Source of the DNA: an uncultured Clostridia bacterium
GTDB taxonomy: Bacteria > Bacillota > Clostridia > Christensenellales > Borkfalkiaceae
DNA length: 45,696 nt
Direction: 5' to 3'
NCBI GenBank assembly: GCA_934248055.1
Contig: CAKQKI010000012.1
Span: 1 to 45,696 of the forward strand
Made by a program: the position numbers and the translations under genes. Positions 17,901-26,674 of the stretch are shown here, piece after piece (within the stretch, counting starts at the first letter, position 1; every line of letters begins with the position of its first letter). A model generated the notes under the pieces. It had not been told where the DNA came from and did not search any database. It saw only the letters and a list, made by a program, of their open reading frames with translations.

Positions 17901-18586
17901 GCGCGTTTTTGAGAATAAATTTCCATTCAGGTCTTGTAAGCGCGAGAGAATACTGGTCAAATAAACTCGAAAACGTAACGGGAGTGTACTTTTACGTTTA
18001 TAACCCGCTTAATAAAGATATCGTTGCGAGAATCATGCAGGGCGACTGGGTAGTATTGAACGCGGGTACGGAAAACGAATGTAAATACACCTTAAAGCCG
18101 GGCTGGAACGTTATATCGCTTTCAAAAAACGCTTTTCTCGATTCTACGAATATCGACAACAGAGATACCTATAAATACGGCAATACCGAAGTTATCGTTA
18201 AATCCGATTGCGGGTATTATCTTATGATTTTAGACGAAGACAAAGCGCTTTCCGCAAGCGCGGAAAATCTTAAAATTTCTTCGTTTTACGGTCTTGAAAG
18301 CGGTAAAACCGTGCCTGAAATTCCCGACGCGGAGCGTTGCTCGGTAACTTTCGATTCGGACGGCGGCAGCGCGGTTGCGGCGCAGCAAGTGATAAAGGGC
18401 GGATTTGCGCAAGAACCGAAATCTCCCGTTAAAACGAGCGGTAACGCAAACACCGTAATAGAATTCGACGGATGGTATTACGGCGATAAAAAATGGAATT
18501 TTACAACGGATAAGGTAACTTCGGATATTACCCTTAAAGCAAAGTGGAAAGTGATTCAGTATTCCGAGCCTTTGCCCATCGATTGA
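14912..18586 (+). CDS. Giant multi-domain surface lipoprotein with a C-terminal Listeria-Bacteroides repeat
   Basis: The ATG at 14912 (MKRKLLRG) is chosen over 14888 because it sits behind GGGAAGG and gives a clean signal sequence with lipobox GVLAC. The protein has 1224 residues. Beta-sandwich modules alternate with short helical linkers. The linkers IDEVIDVIEKLP and IDDVIDRIKALP are clearly related. Two sandwich modules share the pattern (F/Y)YVYNPL..(K/A)ARI..(D)W..L..GWN(M/V)ISLS, indicating internal duplication. The last ~70 residues (CSVTFDSDGGSAVAAQQVIKGG, ..FDGWYYGDKKWNF..ITLKAKW; motif pieces) form a Listeria-Bacteroides (InlB B-type) repeat. No catalytic signature is seen, so glycan capture or adhesion is the likely role. 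It starts five bases after the upstream hydrolase. Confidence 0.85.
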   Translation: MKRKLLRGLLCGLLLFSVILGVLACKKDKNPADNGSDEQKIAGLVNGFDSIDDLYSIKFNVGTDYPADYKGEINTDKKFIKDGKGSLKITYRSGRHPEPIIYCSNIKNLKLQDLKSAACWVYNDTIYSFTVNFNLLRKNGTSEKFPMFTKEYTVKSREWTLLELPINNIVMQYNGDNVLGFGVEFVCRVPTPGTDEPQVPFVYYLDSFVLNYGAQLTEQDKEYKAKIDEVIDVIEKLPNGISESDEPKIRRAYDLYSDLPDVYKGAVTNYSRYENAVSKLMSELYKNKKTEESSPVLFTDRFFGVNHFTLASTYSTTAKTEYSKTEKYGDEQGSTAFVFDGKSASAWAAWNFTTSAPLSNYDYISFYVKNATDKEVIMFFTWTNNRTIPVGDWVKVEIPASAFGINFNELEITGVGQETLTGKLYFSGINCYSSGIDGLFENALTSYGVTGGSQNVSDGVTSFTSASNGMTIKLNKTRTDLHGVINAYANIYVDKYYTVKVLDSEGKEAYAVSLTKGWNTVAFRSNRYDFDKAESLRFDTAAGETVKIKEFIIGLNSRDAVLNTYMLHLRRVTGALTKDDLQNAFDLLESYHALTDSDKKFLKGSVDTIEEDIAHVTAESETALKALIDALNDKFVYSDATILNSVYTSYSKIKELTYLNADYTSKAEAIIKKWSNLPNQPLDFEKAADREIISTKNAASGERDPYTTMHDDDPSYNVLAAVYDEEYGYVVELKNPTYSGVGLKFNFHTVSEANEKLKAVIDGYDFVVFYVYNPLSDAYSVKARISNSDWGLTYLAPRKLESGWNMISLSVSDFVAAMNNSAYLYVYAQKNGADDSGHLRYFANGTSSTFKISSFNLYKDGAYQTFIKEYEEKMQQAEQKKIDDVIDRIKALPAISDLKSKSAELDNELLSIESMYEVYGDKITNYADFAAYKEEYGKLPYIVLDAQSESALISAAKRHENDIAADCYDRTMQFTVKSASDSVYGDVFEIASINHDGAFLRINFHSGLVSAREYWSNKLENVTGVYFYVYNPLNKDIVARIMQGDWVVLNAGTENECKYTLKPGWNVISLSKNAFLDSTNIDNRDTYKYGNTEVIVKSDCGYYLMILDEDKALSASAENLKISSFYGLESGKTVPEIPDAERCSVTFDSDGGSAVAAQQVIKGGFAQEPKSPVKTSGNANTVIEFDGWYYGDKKWNFTTDKVTSDITLKAKWKVIQYSEPLPID

Positions 18587-18628
18587 AATAGCGGTAAAAC
18601 CGTTAAATATATTCAAGGAGGATAATTT

Positions 18629-18778
18629 ATGAACAATATCGCAAATAAAAAGAATCGGTACGAAAGACTTAAAATCGACGTAACGATTCTTGAGCGCAAC
18701 GCGGCGACAGACGTAATTACCACGTCCGACAAAGCGGTGTATGAGAAAGACAAAGAATGGATTGAGTGGGAGGAATAA
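18629..18778 (+). CDS. 49-residue small protein with a DVITTS motif
   Basis: The ATG at 18629 lies six bases after a very strong AAGGAGGA (18616-18623), and the frame ends at TAA 18776-18778. The product is acidic-ended and hydrophilic: MNNIANKKNRYERLKIDVTI near the start, ATDVITTSD in the middle and KEWIEWEE at the end. It has no signal peptide or membrane helix. The next gene's ATG is two bases after its stop, and its own 3' end supplies that gene's GGGAGGA site, so the two are translationally coupled. I recall many short Clostridia proteins with a DVITTS motif near surface-glycan genes, but no function is known to me. A modified peptide precursor is only a speculation. Confidence 0.8.
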   Translation: MNNIANKKNRYERLKIDVTILERNAATDVITTSDKAVYEKDKEWIEWEE

Positions 18779-18780
18779 AC

Positions 18781-20532
18781 ATGAAAAAACAATCATTCAA
18801 AACAAAACTTCTGAGCCTTGCGCTCATAGCGTTAGTGACTTTTGCCGCGGGCGCGATTATGCTGAACGGCTCTCATAAACAAGCCGTAGCCGAAACTACC
18901 GCGGCGTTCCGGATGGAAAATAACGTGCGCTTGCGCCTGGACGGCAACGGCATGGCGTTTTCTGCTAAAATGAATGCCGAAAAGTATAACGAAATTACAA
19001 GCAACGAAAACAAATCGCTGTATTTTATCGTAATGCCTGCAAAATATCTCGGCAAAGTCAAAACGGCAGACGGTTACGATTATTCCAAGGCTATCGTCCG
19101 TGATGAAAACGGCGCTTACGATTACAACGCTTCGCATTGCCTTTACGTGAACGCTACGGGCGCGATTTATAAAAGCGGCGAAGACTATTACGCTCTTGGC
19201 GGCGTGAGCGACGTTCTCGAATCCAACAGAAAACTCGATTTCGTTGCGGTGGCGTGTATCGAAACGAAAACCGCAAGCGGCTATGAATACGAATACGCCG
19301 AATATCCCGACGGAAAAACGAATATGCCCACGGTCAGTCAGTATGCTACGCTTTCTAAATCGGTTTTATATGCTACTACCGACTATTCCGCGCAAATCGC
19401 TCCACATTACGCCTGGTTCGGCAAGGGCGAATACGCTTTAACGATTGCAACGACCGATGATTATAATGCGCTCGTAGGCAAAATCAACGGCGGCGCGGCG
19501 CTTGCGGATATGCATCTTAAAATCAATTCGGGAGTAGATACTACTCAGGCTACGTTAAACGAAGGTATGACTTTACCCGCTACGCAGATTAAGTACAGCA
19601 CCGTGAAATTTTACGATGACGACGGCACAACTCTGCTTGCTTCCGCAGACGTAAACGACGGCGAAAGCGTAACGCCGATAACTCCCGCAAAAGCGGCTAC
19701 CGAAGAATTCACTTATACTTTTGATAAATGGGTGACCGAAAACGGCGGCGACGTGGCGGCTTCGTTTGAAAATATTACGGCGAATATGAGCGTTTATGCT
19801 AAATGGACCGCAGTCAAAAAACGTTTGTTCGGTGTTACACAACATTATACTGATTGGTTAGCCCCAAAAAGAATATTCGATACGAATTTAACTATCGCTC
19901 AGTCCGGTTTACAGGAAGGCGATACTATTACCGGTTTTGTAACAGCTTCCAACGGAACGAACGAAGGTGATTTTACGGTGTATTATAAAACGGCAACCAA
20001 CTTCACGGTGTACAACCATGAAGGTGTGTTTGCAATCGGGTTTGACGCTGAAAATCTTCCCGGGTCAGCGGTTGTAACGTTTACGAAAGGTACAATATTC
20101 AACATAAACGGAGTTGAGTATGCATTAGATCAAACTTATGTATTTTACAGCAATAATTATGAGAAGAAAGATAATTTCTCAGAATATACGCTTAGTAGAT
20201 TTGTAGACGGTAATGCGTTCTTAACTTCGATTCCAAACGGCGGCAGAGGGGAAAATTATAGTCATTATACGCAAGTACAACTTACAAGCGGCGGAGAGAC
20301 TACTACCGAGTGGATTTATTTGCAGTTTAATAACTATGGAGAGCAAATGGTTGTAAACATTAAGCGTAATGACAACGACGCGACTTGCGGATGGAAGACC
20401 GGTGACGTAGTGTATATCAAAAAAGGCACGGTAGCTTCATATTATAGTGGTGTAGCAATTGCTGCCGAAGATTATACTCTCACTAAAACTGCTGATGGTT
20501 GGGTGTTGGCAACCGGTGCTCCAACGATTTAA
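18781..20532 (+). CDS. Secreted repeat protein with a Listeria-Bacteroides domain and an unusual C-terminal domain
   Basis: The ATG at 18781 is preferred to 18766 because GGGAGGA lies 6-12 bases upstream. The protein has 583 residues. The signal peptide (LLSLALIALVTFAAGAIML) probably ends near QAVA-ET (about 41), with no lipobox. Residues about 45-255 are an unrecognised beta-rich module. About 278-348 is a Listeria-Bacteroides repeat (VKFYDDDGTTLLASADVNDG, FDKWVTENGG, MSVYAKW). From about 350 (nucleotide ~19825) base use becomes clearly richer in A+T with fewer CG codons through to the stop. This suggests the C-terminal ~230 residues were acquired or swapped. No sortase motif is present. It probably binds glycans or cell surface material outside the cell. 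Confidence 0.85.
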   Translation: MKKQSFKTKLLSLALIALVTFAAGAIMLNGSHKQAVAETTAAFRMENNVRLRLDGNGMAFSAKMNAEKYNEITSNENKSLYFIVMPAKYLGKVKTADGYDYSKAIVRDENGAYDYNASHCLYVNATGAIYKSGEDYYALGGVSDVLESNRKLDFVAVACIETKTASGYEYEYAEYPDGKTNMPTVSQYATLSKSVLYATTDYSAQIAPHYAWFGKGEYALTIATTDDYNALVGKINGGAALADMHLKINSGVDTTQATLNEGMTLPATQIKYSTVKFYDDDGTTLLASADVNDGESVTPITPAKAATEEFTYTFDKWVTENGGDVAASFENITANMSVYAKWTAVKKRLFGVTQHYTDWLAPKRIFDTNLTIAQSGLQEGDTITGFVTASNGTNEGDFTVYYKTATNFTVYNHEGVFAIGFDAENLPGSAVVTFTKGTIFNINGVEYALDQTYVFYSNNYEKKDNFSEYTLSRFVDGNAFLTSIPNGGRGENYSHYTQVQLTSGGETTTEWIYLQFNNYGEQMVVNIKRNDNDATCGWKTGDVVYIKKGTVASYYSGVAIAAEDYTLTKTADGWVLATGAPTI

Positions 20533-20636
20533 AAATGCGGCGTTTATAAAGCATGGAAAGTAGTTCACGCTTATAATTTACGTATCGATAGTAAGAAGAG
20601 CAATTATAAATATGAACGAAAAAGAAAGATAAATAT

Positions 20637-20662
20637 GGCGGAAAGCGTTGCCGCTTTCCGCC
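20637..20662 (+). other. Perfect 11-bp GC-rich hairpin before the GH106-like gene
   Basis: GGCGGAAAGCG (20637-20647) pairs perfectly with CGCTTTCCGCC (20652-20662) around a TTGC loop. It is followed by TAATATATATTT rather than a pure T run and lies 30 bases before the next start. It may attenuate transcription between the surface-protein genes and the enzyme genes, or protect an mRNA 3' end. Confidence 0.6.
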
Positions 20663-20691
20663 GTAATATATATTTACGATTCTAACGGAAT

Positions 20692-23571
20692 ATGGAACAG
20701 AATAAATATAAATTTCACAACGTAAAACGGCAGTCCGTGCCGTTCTGGTCCTGGAATGACAAACTTGAAAACGCTCGGCTCGAAAAACAGGTTGAGTGGA
20801 TGAAAAACGAAGGTTTCGGCGGCTTTTTTATGCACGCGCGTTCGGGTTTAAACACCGAATATTTGTCTGAAGAATGGTTCGGCGCGATAAAAGCGTGCGC
20901 TATAAAAGCAAAAGAACTCGGCATGGACGCGTGGGCGTACGACGAAAACGGTTGGCCGAGCGGATTTGTCGGCGGCAAACTTTTGGAAGACGAAAACAAC
21001 AGGGAGAATTATCTTACTTTTAAATATGGCGTTTCTGACGAAAACGCGCTCGTTTCTTACGATATTTCTTCCGATAAAATAAAAAGACTTAAAAAAGGCG
21101 ATAAATGCGATAATGCGCTGAATATCTACAAAAACACGTCTTTAACGACCGTTGATATTCTCGACGATAAGGTAGTGGATAGATTTATCGCGGCAACGCA
21201 TGAAAAATACGACGAGTATTTCGGCGGGAAATTAAGCGAATACGTAAAAGGCTTTTTCACGGACGAGCCGCAGTATTACGGTACGGCAACGCCGTATCCG
21301 CATCTTATAAAAGAATATTTCAAAAAGAATTACGGCGCGGATATTTTAGACGGGCTTGGTCTTCTTTACTGCGAAAAGCAGGGGTTCAGAGAGTTCAGAT
21401 ATAAATATTATATCGCTTGCCAACAGTTGTTTTTACATAATTATTCCGAAAAAATATATAACTGGTGCGATGCGCACGGAGTTAAACTCACGGGGCATTA
21501 TATCGAAGAAATGGGCATTACGCAGCAAATGTATTATTGCGCGGGAGTTATGCCTTTTTACGAATACGAACATATCCCGGGTATCGACTGGCTTTGCAGA
21601 AGGTTTTTAACGGTAATTTTAGCAAAGCAACTCGTAAGCGTAGGCGCGCAACTCGGAAAAAAAGAAATGCTTACCGAAACGTTCGCCTTAACGGGGTGGG
21701 ACGTAACCCCCACGGAACTTAAAGCGATTGCGGAATTTCAGTTTTTATACGGAATAAACGTAATGTGCATGCACCTGTTGCCGTATTCCGAACTTGGGCA
21801 TAGAAAGAACGATTACCCCGTGCATTTTTCGTCTTCCAACGCCTGGGCAGACGACGTGTTGCCGAAATTCAACGCGTATTTCGACAGGCTCGGAGCGTTA
21901 ATGCGCGGCTCGGAAGAAGACGTGAAAGTGGCGGTTTTGCACCCGATTCGTACGGCGTATCTTACCTATAACAGCGGCGAGAGTGACAAGGTGGGAAAAA
22001 CTTTTCAGACCGTAAGCGAATATCTTGCAAACGAACAGATTTCTTTCCATTATCTCGACGAAACGTTGTTTGAAAAGCACGGCTCTGTAAAAGGCGCTTC
22101 GCTCGTGTGCGGAAATTGCTCGTATAAGTATCTTATTATCGTTCCCGAAACGCTTACCATGGGTAAATTTACCGAGCGCGCCGTGAAAGAGTTTGTTTTA
22201 AACGGCGGAAAAGTGCTTCTTTTCGGCGAAAAACCGAAATATCTCGAAGGCGAGCCGTATTCTTACGACTATCTTAAAACGAATACTTCGATTGCGGAAA
22301 TTCAATCGGCGCAAAAATATCGTTTTGAATATAAAGGCGGCAAAGTGCGCACGTGTTTAAAGCACACCGCGCAGGGCGATTTTTTAATGGCGCTTAATAT
22401 CGACGGTTTTGAAACGGCAAAATGTTCGCTCGATATTACGGGCGAAGTTAAACTTCTCGATTTGAATTCCGAAGAAGTTTACGAGCAGGAAAAAGAGTTT
22501 TCTTTAAAGCCGTACGAATCTAAAATTTTACTTGTCGGTTATCGCGGCGAAAGCGCTGCCGAAAAGAAAAACGAAATCGTGGTTCTGCCGACAAAAGGTT
22601 ACGAAGTTGTAGCGTCCGACGAAAACTATTTAGTTCTCGATACGGCGAAAATTTCATACGACGGGATAAATTACACGCCGTCATACCCTGTTCCGGGTAT
22701 TTTCGAATATCTGATTAAGGCAAAATACAACGGGGATTTATACCTTAAATTCGAATTCGATTGCAATTATATTGCGGACGATATGCGGGTTATATATGAA
22801 AATTGTCAGGCTGCGGAGTTTACGGTAAACGGCGAAAAAATAGTGTTCGACGGCTCTTCGAAGATAGACCCGAATATGATTACGGCAAAAATCGCGAACA
22901 GCGTAAAAATCGGTCATAACGAGATAATCGAAAAAATACGTTTTTACGAAGACGATATAGTTTTTACCGCGCTGTACGGCGAAGGCGTAACGGAAACGCT
23001 CAGAAATTGCCTTGTGTATAACACTTATATCGACACGTTGCGATTATCGGGGCATTTCGGCGTGTACGCGAAAGACGGGCTGAAAGAAACCGATTTGAAA
23101 AATTTCTTTACGGCGAAAGAATTTTATATCGACAAACCGAAAACCGTGATAGACGATTTGATTTTCGACGGATATTTGTTCTTTGCGGGTAAAATCCGTT
23201 TAAGAAAAGAAATAGAACTCGATAAAACGGACGTTTCGTTAAAAATAACCGGAAGAATTCACTTTGCAAAACTATACGTCAACGGTAAATACGTCGGAGA
23301 TTATATGTTTAACGACACGCTCGATATATCCGAATTTGCAAAACAAGGCAAGAACGAAATCGAAGTAGAGTTGCTTACGGGTAGCCGAAATTTGTTCGGG
23401 CCGTTCCACGACAAAAGAAAAATCGAATCATTCTGGGTAGGACCGTCGTCGTTTTCGTTCTACGGGCGTTGGAATAATTTTAAATGCGACGATTACACTT
23501 CCGCATATTCGTTTGCACGCGCGGGTATTTTCGAGTGCGACGGACAATTCAGGGTTGTTGTCGATTATTAA
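20692..23571 (+). CDS. GH106-like glycoside hydrolase (putative alpha-L-rhamnosidase family), cytoplasmic
   Basis: This is a 959-residue protein without a signal peptide. The N-terminal barrel region has the hallmark pattern of GH106-related enzymes: VPFWSWNDKL, EKQVEWMKNEGFGGFFMHAR, AKELGMDAWAYDENGWPSGF and YVKGFFTDEPQYYG (about 181-194, with an Asp-Glu-Pro). KLTGHYIEEMG and LTETFALTGWDVTP follow. Residues about 430-620 look like a Rossmann-like/beta region, and 700-959 are beta-sandwich domains (KLYVNGKYVGDYMFNDTLDISEFAKQGKNEIEVEL, as motif pieces). Lack of export places it in the cytoplasm, acting on imported oligosaccharide with the GH20 and GH78-like enzymes downstream. Substrate is inferred only from the family. 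The ribosome site (ACGGAAT) is weak. Confidence 0.82.
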   Translation: MEQNKYKFHNVKRQSVPFWSWNDKLENARLEKQVEWMKNEGFGGFFMHARSGLNTEYLSEEWFGAIKACAIKAKELGMDAWAYDENGWPSGFVGGKLLEDENNRENYLTFKYGVSDENALVSYDISSDKIKRLKKGDKCDNALNIYKNTSLTTVDILDDKVVDRFIAATHEKYDEYFGGKLSEYVKGFFTDEPQYYGTATPYPHLIKEYFKKNYGADILDGLGLLYCEKQGFREFRYKYYIACQQLFLHNYSEKIYNWCDAHGVKLTGHYIEEMGITQQMYYCAGVMPFYEYEHIPGIDWLCRRFLTVILAKQLVSVGAQLGKKEMLTETFALTGWDVTPTELKAIAEFQFLYGINVMCMHLLPYSELGHRKNDYPVHFSSSNAWADDVLPKFNAYFDRLGALMRGSEEDVKVAVLHPIRTAYLTYNSGESDKVGKTFQTVSEYLANEQISFHYLDETLFEKHGSVKGASLVCGNCSYKYLIIVPETLTMGKFTERAVKEFVLNGGKVLLFGEKPKYLEGEPYSYDYLKTNTSIAEIQSAQKYRFEYKGGKVRTCLKHTAQGDFLMALNIDGFETAKCSLDITGEVKLLDLNSEEVYEQEKEFSLKPYESKILLVGYRGESAAEKKNEIVVLPTKGYEVVASDENYLVLDTAKISYDGINYTPSYPVPGIFEYLIKAKYNGDLYLKFEFDCNYIADDMRVIYENCQAAEFTVNGEKIVFDGSSKIDPNMITAKIANSVKIGHNEIIEKIRFYEDDIVFTALYGEGVTETLRNCLVYNTYIDTLRLSGHFGVYAKDGLKETDLKNFFTAKEFYIDKPKTVIDDLIFDGYLFFAGKIRLRKEIELDKTDVSLKITGRIHFAKLYVNGKYVGDYMFNDTLDISEFAKQGKNEIEVELLTGSRNLFGPFHDKRKIESFWVGPSSFSFYGRWNNFKCDDYTSAYSFARAGIFECDGQFRVVVDY

Positions 23572-23590
23572 AAAAAGGAAATTAAAAATT

Positions 23591-25228
23591 ATGAAAGTAA
23601 AAAATCAATTTGAAAAAATGGGAGTATTGCTTTGTACTTCTAACGGCATATACAATTTAAAAACGCTTAAAACTTTTATGGGGTATATTAAAAAGTTGGG
23701 CTATAACACGTTATACCTTGAAATAAGCAAAAATTACGAGTGTGAAAACGAGCCGTTTTTTTCGTATATGCGCCCGAGATATTCTATCGACGAAATGAAA
23801 CAGATAGACGCTTTCGGTATAGAAACGGGTATTACGGTTATTCCCACCATTCAGACGCTCGCTCATCTTGAAAGCATCTTTAAATGGAAAGAATATCGCG
23901 ATCTCGAAGACGCAGGCGGCGTTTTGCTCGTAGGCGAGCCGCGCGTTTACGTTCTGATCGAAAATATGATAAAAACGATTTCAAGTTGCTTTTCGTCGGG
24001 AATAATTCATCTCGGAATGGATGAAGCGTTTTCGCTCGGCAAAGGTAAATATCGGGATTTGCACGGCGATTGCGACCCCGTTGAAATTATGCGGGAACAC
24101 GTTGACAAGGTTCTTCAAATCATGAGAAAATACAACGTAAAACCCGAAATGTGGGGCGATATGTATTTTCGCCTTGCATACGGCGCGTACGACACGGGAA
24201 AGGTTTCCTTCGATAAGTCGGAAGAAGTACGCAAAACCATGCCAAAAGACGTAAAAATTCATTACTGGGATTATTACAGTCTGGATAAGGAACATTATAT
24301 AGACTATACAAATAAATTCAAGAAGATTACAGACAACATCGTGTTCGACGGCGGAGTGTGGAATTATCTCGGGTTTATTCCCGATAACACGTATAGTATC
24401 AAAGCGACGAAAGCGGCGTTTGAAGCGTGCAGAGAATGCGGCATAAAGGAAGCCGTGATCACGGCTTGGGGAAATACGGGTACGGAAACGTCGCTGTTCG
24501 CAATTATGCCCACGCTTGTGTGCGCGGCGGAATTTGCCAAGGGTAATTACGATATCGAAGCAAGTAAAGCGACCTTTAAAAAATTGATGGGTATGGATTT
24601 CGATGATTTTATAAATATCGAAATCGCCGACAGGCTGAAATCTACAAGCCCCGAAAACCCCACCGGCGCGCTGTGCGATCCCACGCATTATTTGCTTTAT
24701 AACGACTTGTTTAACGGTTTTTTAGACAGCACGGTTGACGAAAACGACAAGCCGACTTTCAAAAGAGCGGCTCTTTTAATCGAACGTTGTACGAAAAACA
24801 GAAAATGGGGTTATATTTTCAAAACTATTAAAGCGTTGGACGAAGTTACCGAGTTGAAATTCGATCTCGGCTTAAAAACCCGTCGCGCTTACCAAAGCGG
24901 AGATAAAGAAACTTTGAAAGCGTTGGCCGATAACGAATATACGAAATTGATTAAAAAGATGAAAGAGTTTTATAGTTGCTTTAAAAATCAATGGTATATA
25001 GAAAACAAGCAGGGCGGGTTCGATATTCAGGACATTCGTTTCGGCGGAAACATACTGAGAATTACACACTGCAAAGAGATGATCGACGATTACCTGAAAG
25101 GGAAAATCGACAGGATAGAAGAATTAGAGCAGAAACTTTTGTGTTATCGCGGCGGCGGAGAAAACTTTATCAAAGGCGCAACCACCCTGAACGAATATTT
25201 AACGTTCGTTACGGTTAACAGTTTATAA
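23591..25228 (+). CDS. GH20 family beta-N-acetylhexosaminidase-like enzyme
   Basis: The start MKVKNQF at 23591 lies behind AAAAAAAGGAAA. An upstream in-frame ATG (23513) would overlap the previous gene and is rejected. The protein has 545 residues and no signal peptide. GIIHLGMDEAF carries the His140...Asp144-Glu145 signature of GH20, where Asp-Glu is the catalytic pair of the substrate-assisted mechanism. LGYNTLYLEISKNYECENEPFF is the usual first strand region. KPEMWGDMYFRLA, VIHYWDYY-like and TAWGNTGTET are later barrel motifs of the hexosaminidase-D-like subgroup. It would remove terminal N-acetylhexosamine (or a related sugar) from imported glycan in the cytoplasm. Confidence 0.85.
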   Translation: MKVKNQFEKMGVLLCTSNGIYNLKTLKTFMGYIKKLGYNTLYLEISKNYECENEPFFSYMRPRYSIDEMKQIDAFGIETGITVIPTIQTLAHLESIFKWKEYRDLEDAGGVLLVGEPRVYVLIENMIKTISSCFSSGIIHLGMDEAFSLGKGKYRDLHGDCDPVEIMREHVDKVLQIMRKYNVKPEMWGDMYFRLAYGAYDTGKVSFDKSEEVRKTMPKDVKIHYWDYYSLDKEHYIDYTNKFKKITDNIVFDGGVWNYLGFIPDNTYSIKATKAAFEACRECGIKEAVITAWGNTGTETSLFAIMPTLVCAAEFAKGNYDIEASKATFKKLMGMDFDDFINIEIADRLKSTSPENPTGALCDPTHYLLYNDLFNGFLDSTVDENDKPTFKRAALLIERCTKNRKWGYIFKTIKALDEVTELKFDLGLKTRRAYQSGDKETLKALADNEYTKLIKKMKEFYSCFKNQWYIENKQGGFDIQDIRFGGNILRITHCKEMIDDYLKGKIDRIEELEQKLLCYRGGGENFIKGATTLNEYLTFVTVNSL

Positions 25229-25236
25229 GAGAAGAT

Positions 25237-26637
25237 ATGAATTATCTATTACCCGTAAAAATAATACAAAGCGAAAATATTGAAAACGCCCGCTCGGTTT
25301 TAAAGAAAAAACCTTTACAGATAGGTCTTGGCGAAAAAGATTGCCTTATCGTTAAGGGAAAAGGTTTTATTTGTTTCGATTTCGGAAAAGAAACGCGCGG
25401 GGGAATAAGAATTTTAACGTCGAAAGTCGAAGGCGGATTTACTAAAATCCGTCTTCGGTTCGGCGAAAGCCTTAACGAAGCGTATTCGGATATAGGCTAT
25501 AAAAACAGCACGAACGATCATTCGCCGCGCGATTTCGAGTGCGATATATGCTCTCTTTCCGATCTTACGTTCGGGCAGACGGGATTTCGGTTTATAAGAA
25601 TCGATTTTATCGGGAGCGCGCAAGTTAATATCAAAGCCGTCGTTGCGGAAGAAGAAATTCTGAATATCTTGCCGCAATACGATTATAAAGGCGACGACGA
25701 AAAGATAAGTAAAATTTTCAACGCCGCTAAACGCACGATAGATTTATGTGCGGGCGGCGAATATTTATGGGACGGAATAAAACGCGACCGCCTTGTGTGG
25801 ATAGGCGATATTTATCCCGAAATGCTTGCGCTTACTACGCTGTACGGAAGAACGGAAATCTTGGAAAAATCGCTCGACTTTATAAAAGAAGCCACGGTTT
25901 TACCCGCGTTTATGAACGATATGCCCACGTATTCCATGTGGTGGATCATCGTTTTACACGATTACTGTCAGTTTACGGGCTGTAAAGATTTTTTGGATAA
26001 GCAGATAGATTATCTTGAAAATTTAGTAAAATTTTTAAATTCAAACGTCGGAGAAAACGGCGAGTTGAATTATGATATTTTTGTCGATTGGCCGACGCGC
26101 GGCGATAAAGACGAAGCGGCGGGAACGCGTTGTATCAATCTTGCGGCGGCTGAAAAAGCGGCGAAGATTTTAAAAATGTACGGCAAAAAAACCGAGTATG
26201 CCTGCGAAATGATTGAAAAACTTAAAAAGGGTTCGTTTTCGGTCGAAAACAAAAAACAAGTAATCGGCTTAAAATATTACGCGCTCGGCGAAATTTCAGA
26301 CGATGAATACGAATTGCTTATAAGCGGCGGAGCGGCAGGCTTATCTACCTTTATGAGTTATTTTATCCTTACGGCGATAGCGTCGAGAGATAAAAAACTT
26401 GCCGCGAAGATTATGAAAGAATATTACGGAAAAATGCTTGATCTCGGCGCGACTACGTTTTGGGAAGATTTCGACGTTTCATGGGCTGAAAATGCGGGAA
26501 AAATCGACGTATTGCCTGTGAAAGGAAAAGCCGATATACACGGCGATTTCGGCGCGTTTTGTTACGTCGGTTATCGGCATAGTTTGTGCCACGGCTGGTC
26601 GAGCGGCGTGATTAAATTTATAAAGGAAAACTGCTAA
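25237..26637 (+). CDS. GH78-like alpha-L-rhamnosidase family protein (short form)
   Basis: This 466-residue protein has no signal peptide. Residues about 35-145 form a beta-sandwich (GFICFDFGKETRGGIRI, LRFGESLNEAY, TGFRFIRIDF) like the domain before the barrel in GH78. The (alpha/alpha)6 region carries YLWDGIKRDRLVWIGDIYPE, which matches the GH78 DGxKRDRxxWxGD motif with its catalytic-site Asp and Glu region. YDIFVDWPTRGDKDEAAGT and TFWEDFDVSWAENAG are later active-site segments. It is shorter than typical GH78 enzymes and lacks extra N-terminal sandwich domains. It starts eight bases after the GH20 stop and so belongs to the same enzyme set. Unsaturated uronyl or other hydrolase activity cannot be excluded. 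Confidence 0.8.
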   Translation: MNYLLPVKIIQSENIENARSVLKKKPLQIGLGEKDCLIVKGKGFICFDFGKETRGGIRILTSKVEGGFTKIRLRFGESLNEAYSDIGYKNSTNDHSPRDFECDICSLSDLTFGQTGFRFIRIDFIGSAQVNIKAVVAEEEILNILPQYDYKGDDEKISKIFNAAKRTIDLCAGGEYLWDGIKRDRLVWIGDIYPEMLALTTLYGRTEILEKSLDFIKEATVLPAFMNDMPTYSMWWIIVLHDYCQFTGCKDFLDKQIDYLENLVKFLNSNVGENGELNYDIFVDWPTRGDKDEAAGTRCINLAAAEKAAKILKMYGKKTEYACEMIEKLKKGSFSVENKKQVIGLKYYALGEISDDEYELLISGGAAGLSTFMSYFILTAIASRDKKLAAKIMKEYYGKMLDLGATTFWEDFDVSWAENAGKIDVLPVKGKADIHGDFGAFCYVGYRHSLCHGWSSGVIKFIKENC

Positions 26638-26674
26638 ACAATACAAATGCTTAAAATCATGGAGGCATAAGAAA

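Noticed and set aside
16352..18796. Several minus-strand ORFs of 130-190 codons opposite the giant lipoprotein
   Set aside because: They arise from the codon bias of the plus-strand gene, lack starts and ribosome sites, and are rich in Arg/Phe as expected for antisense frames.
20637..20662. Calling the 11-bp hairpin a standard terminator
   Set aside because: The stem is perfect but the following sequence is TAATATATATTT, not a T run; kept only as a structured element.
23513..23590. Upstream extension of the GH20 gene to an earlier ATG
   Set aside because: It would overlap the GH106-like coding end in another frame. The ATG at 23591 has the better ribosome site and matches the family N-terminus.
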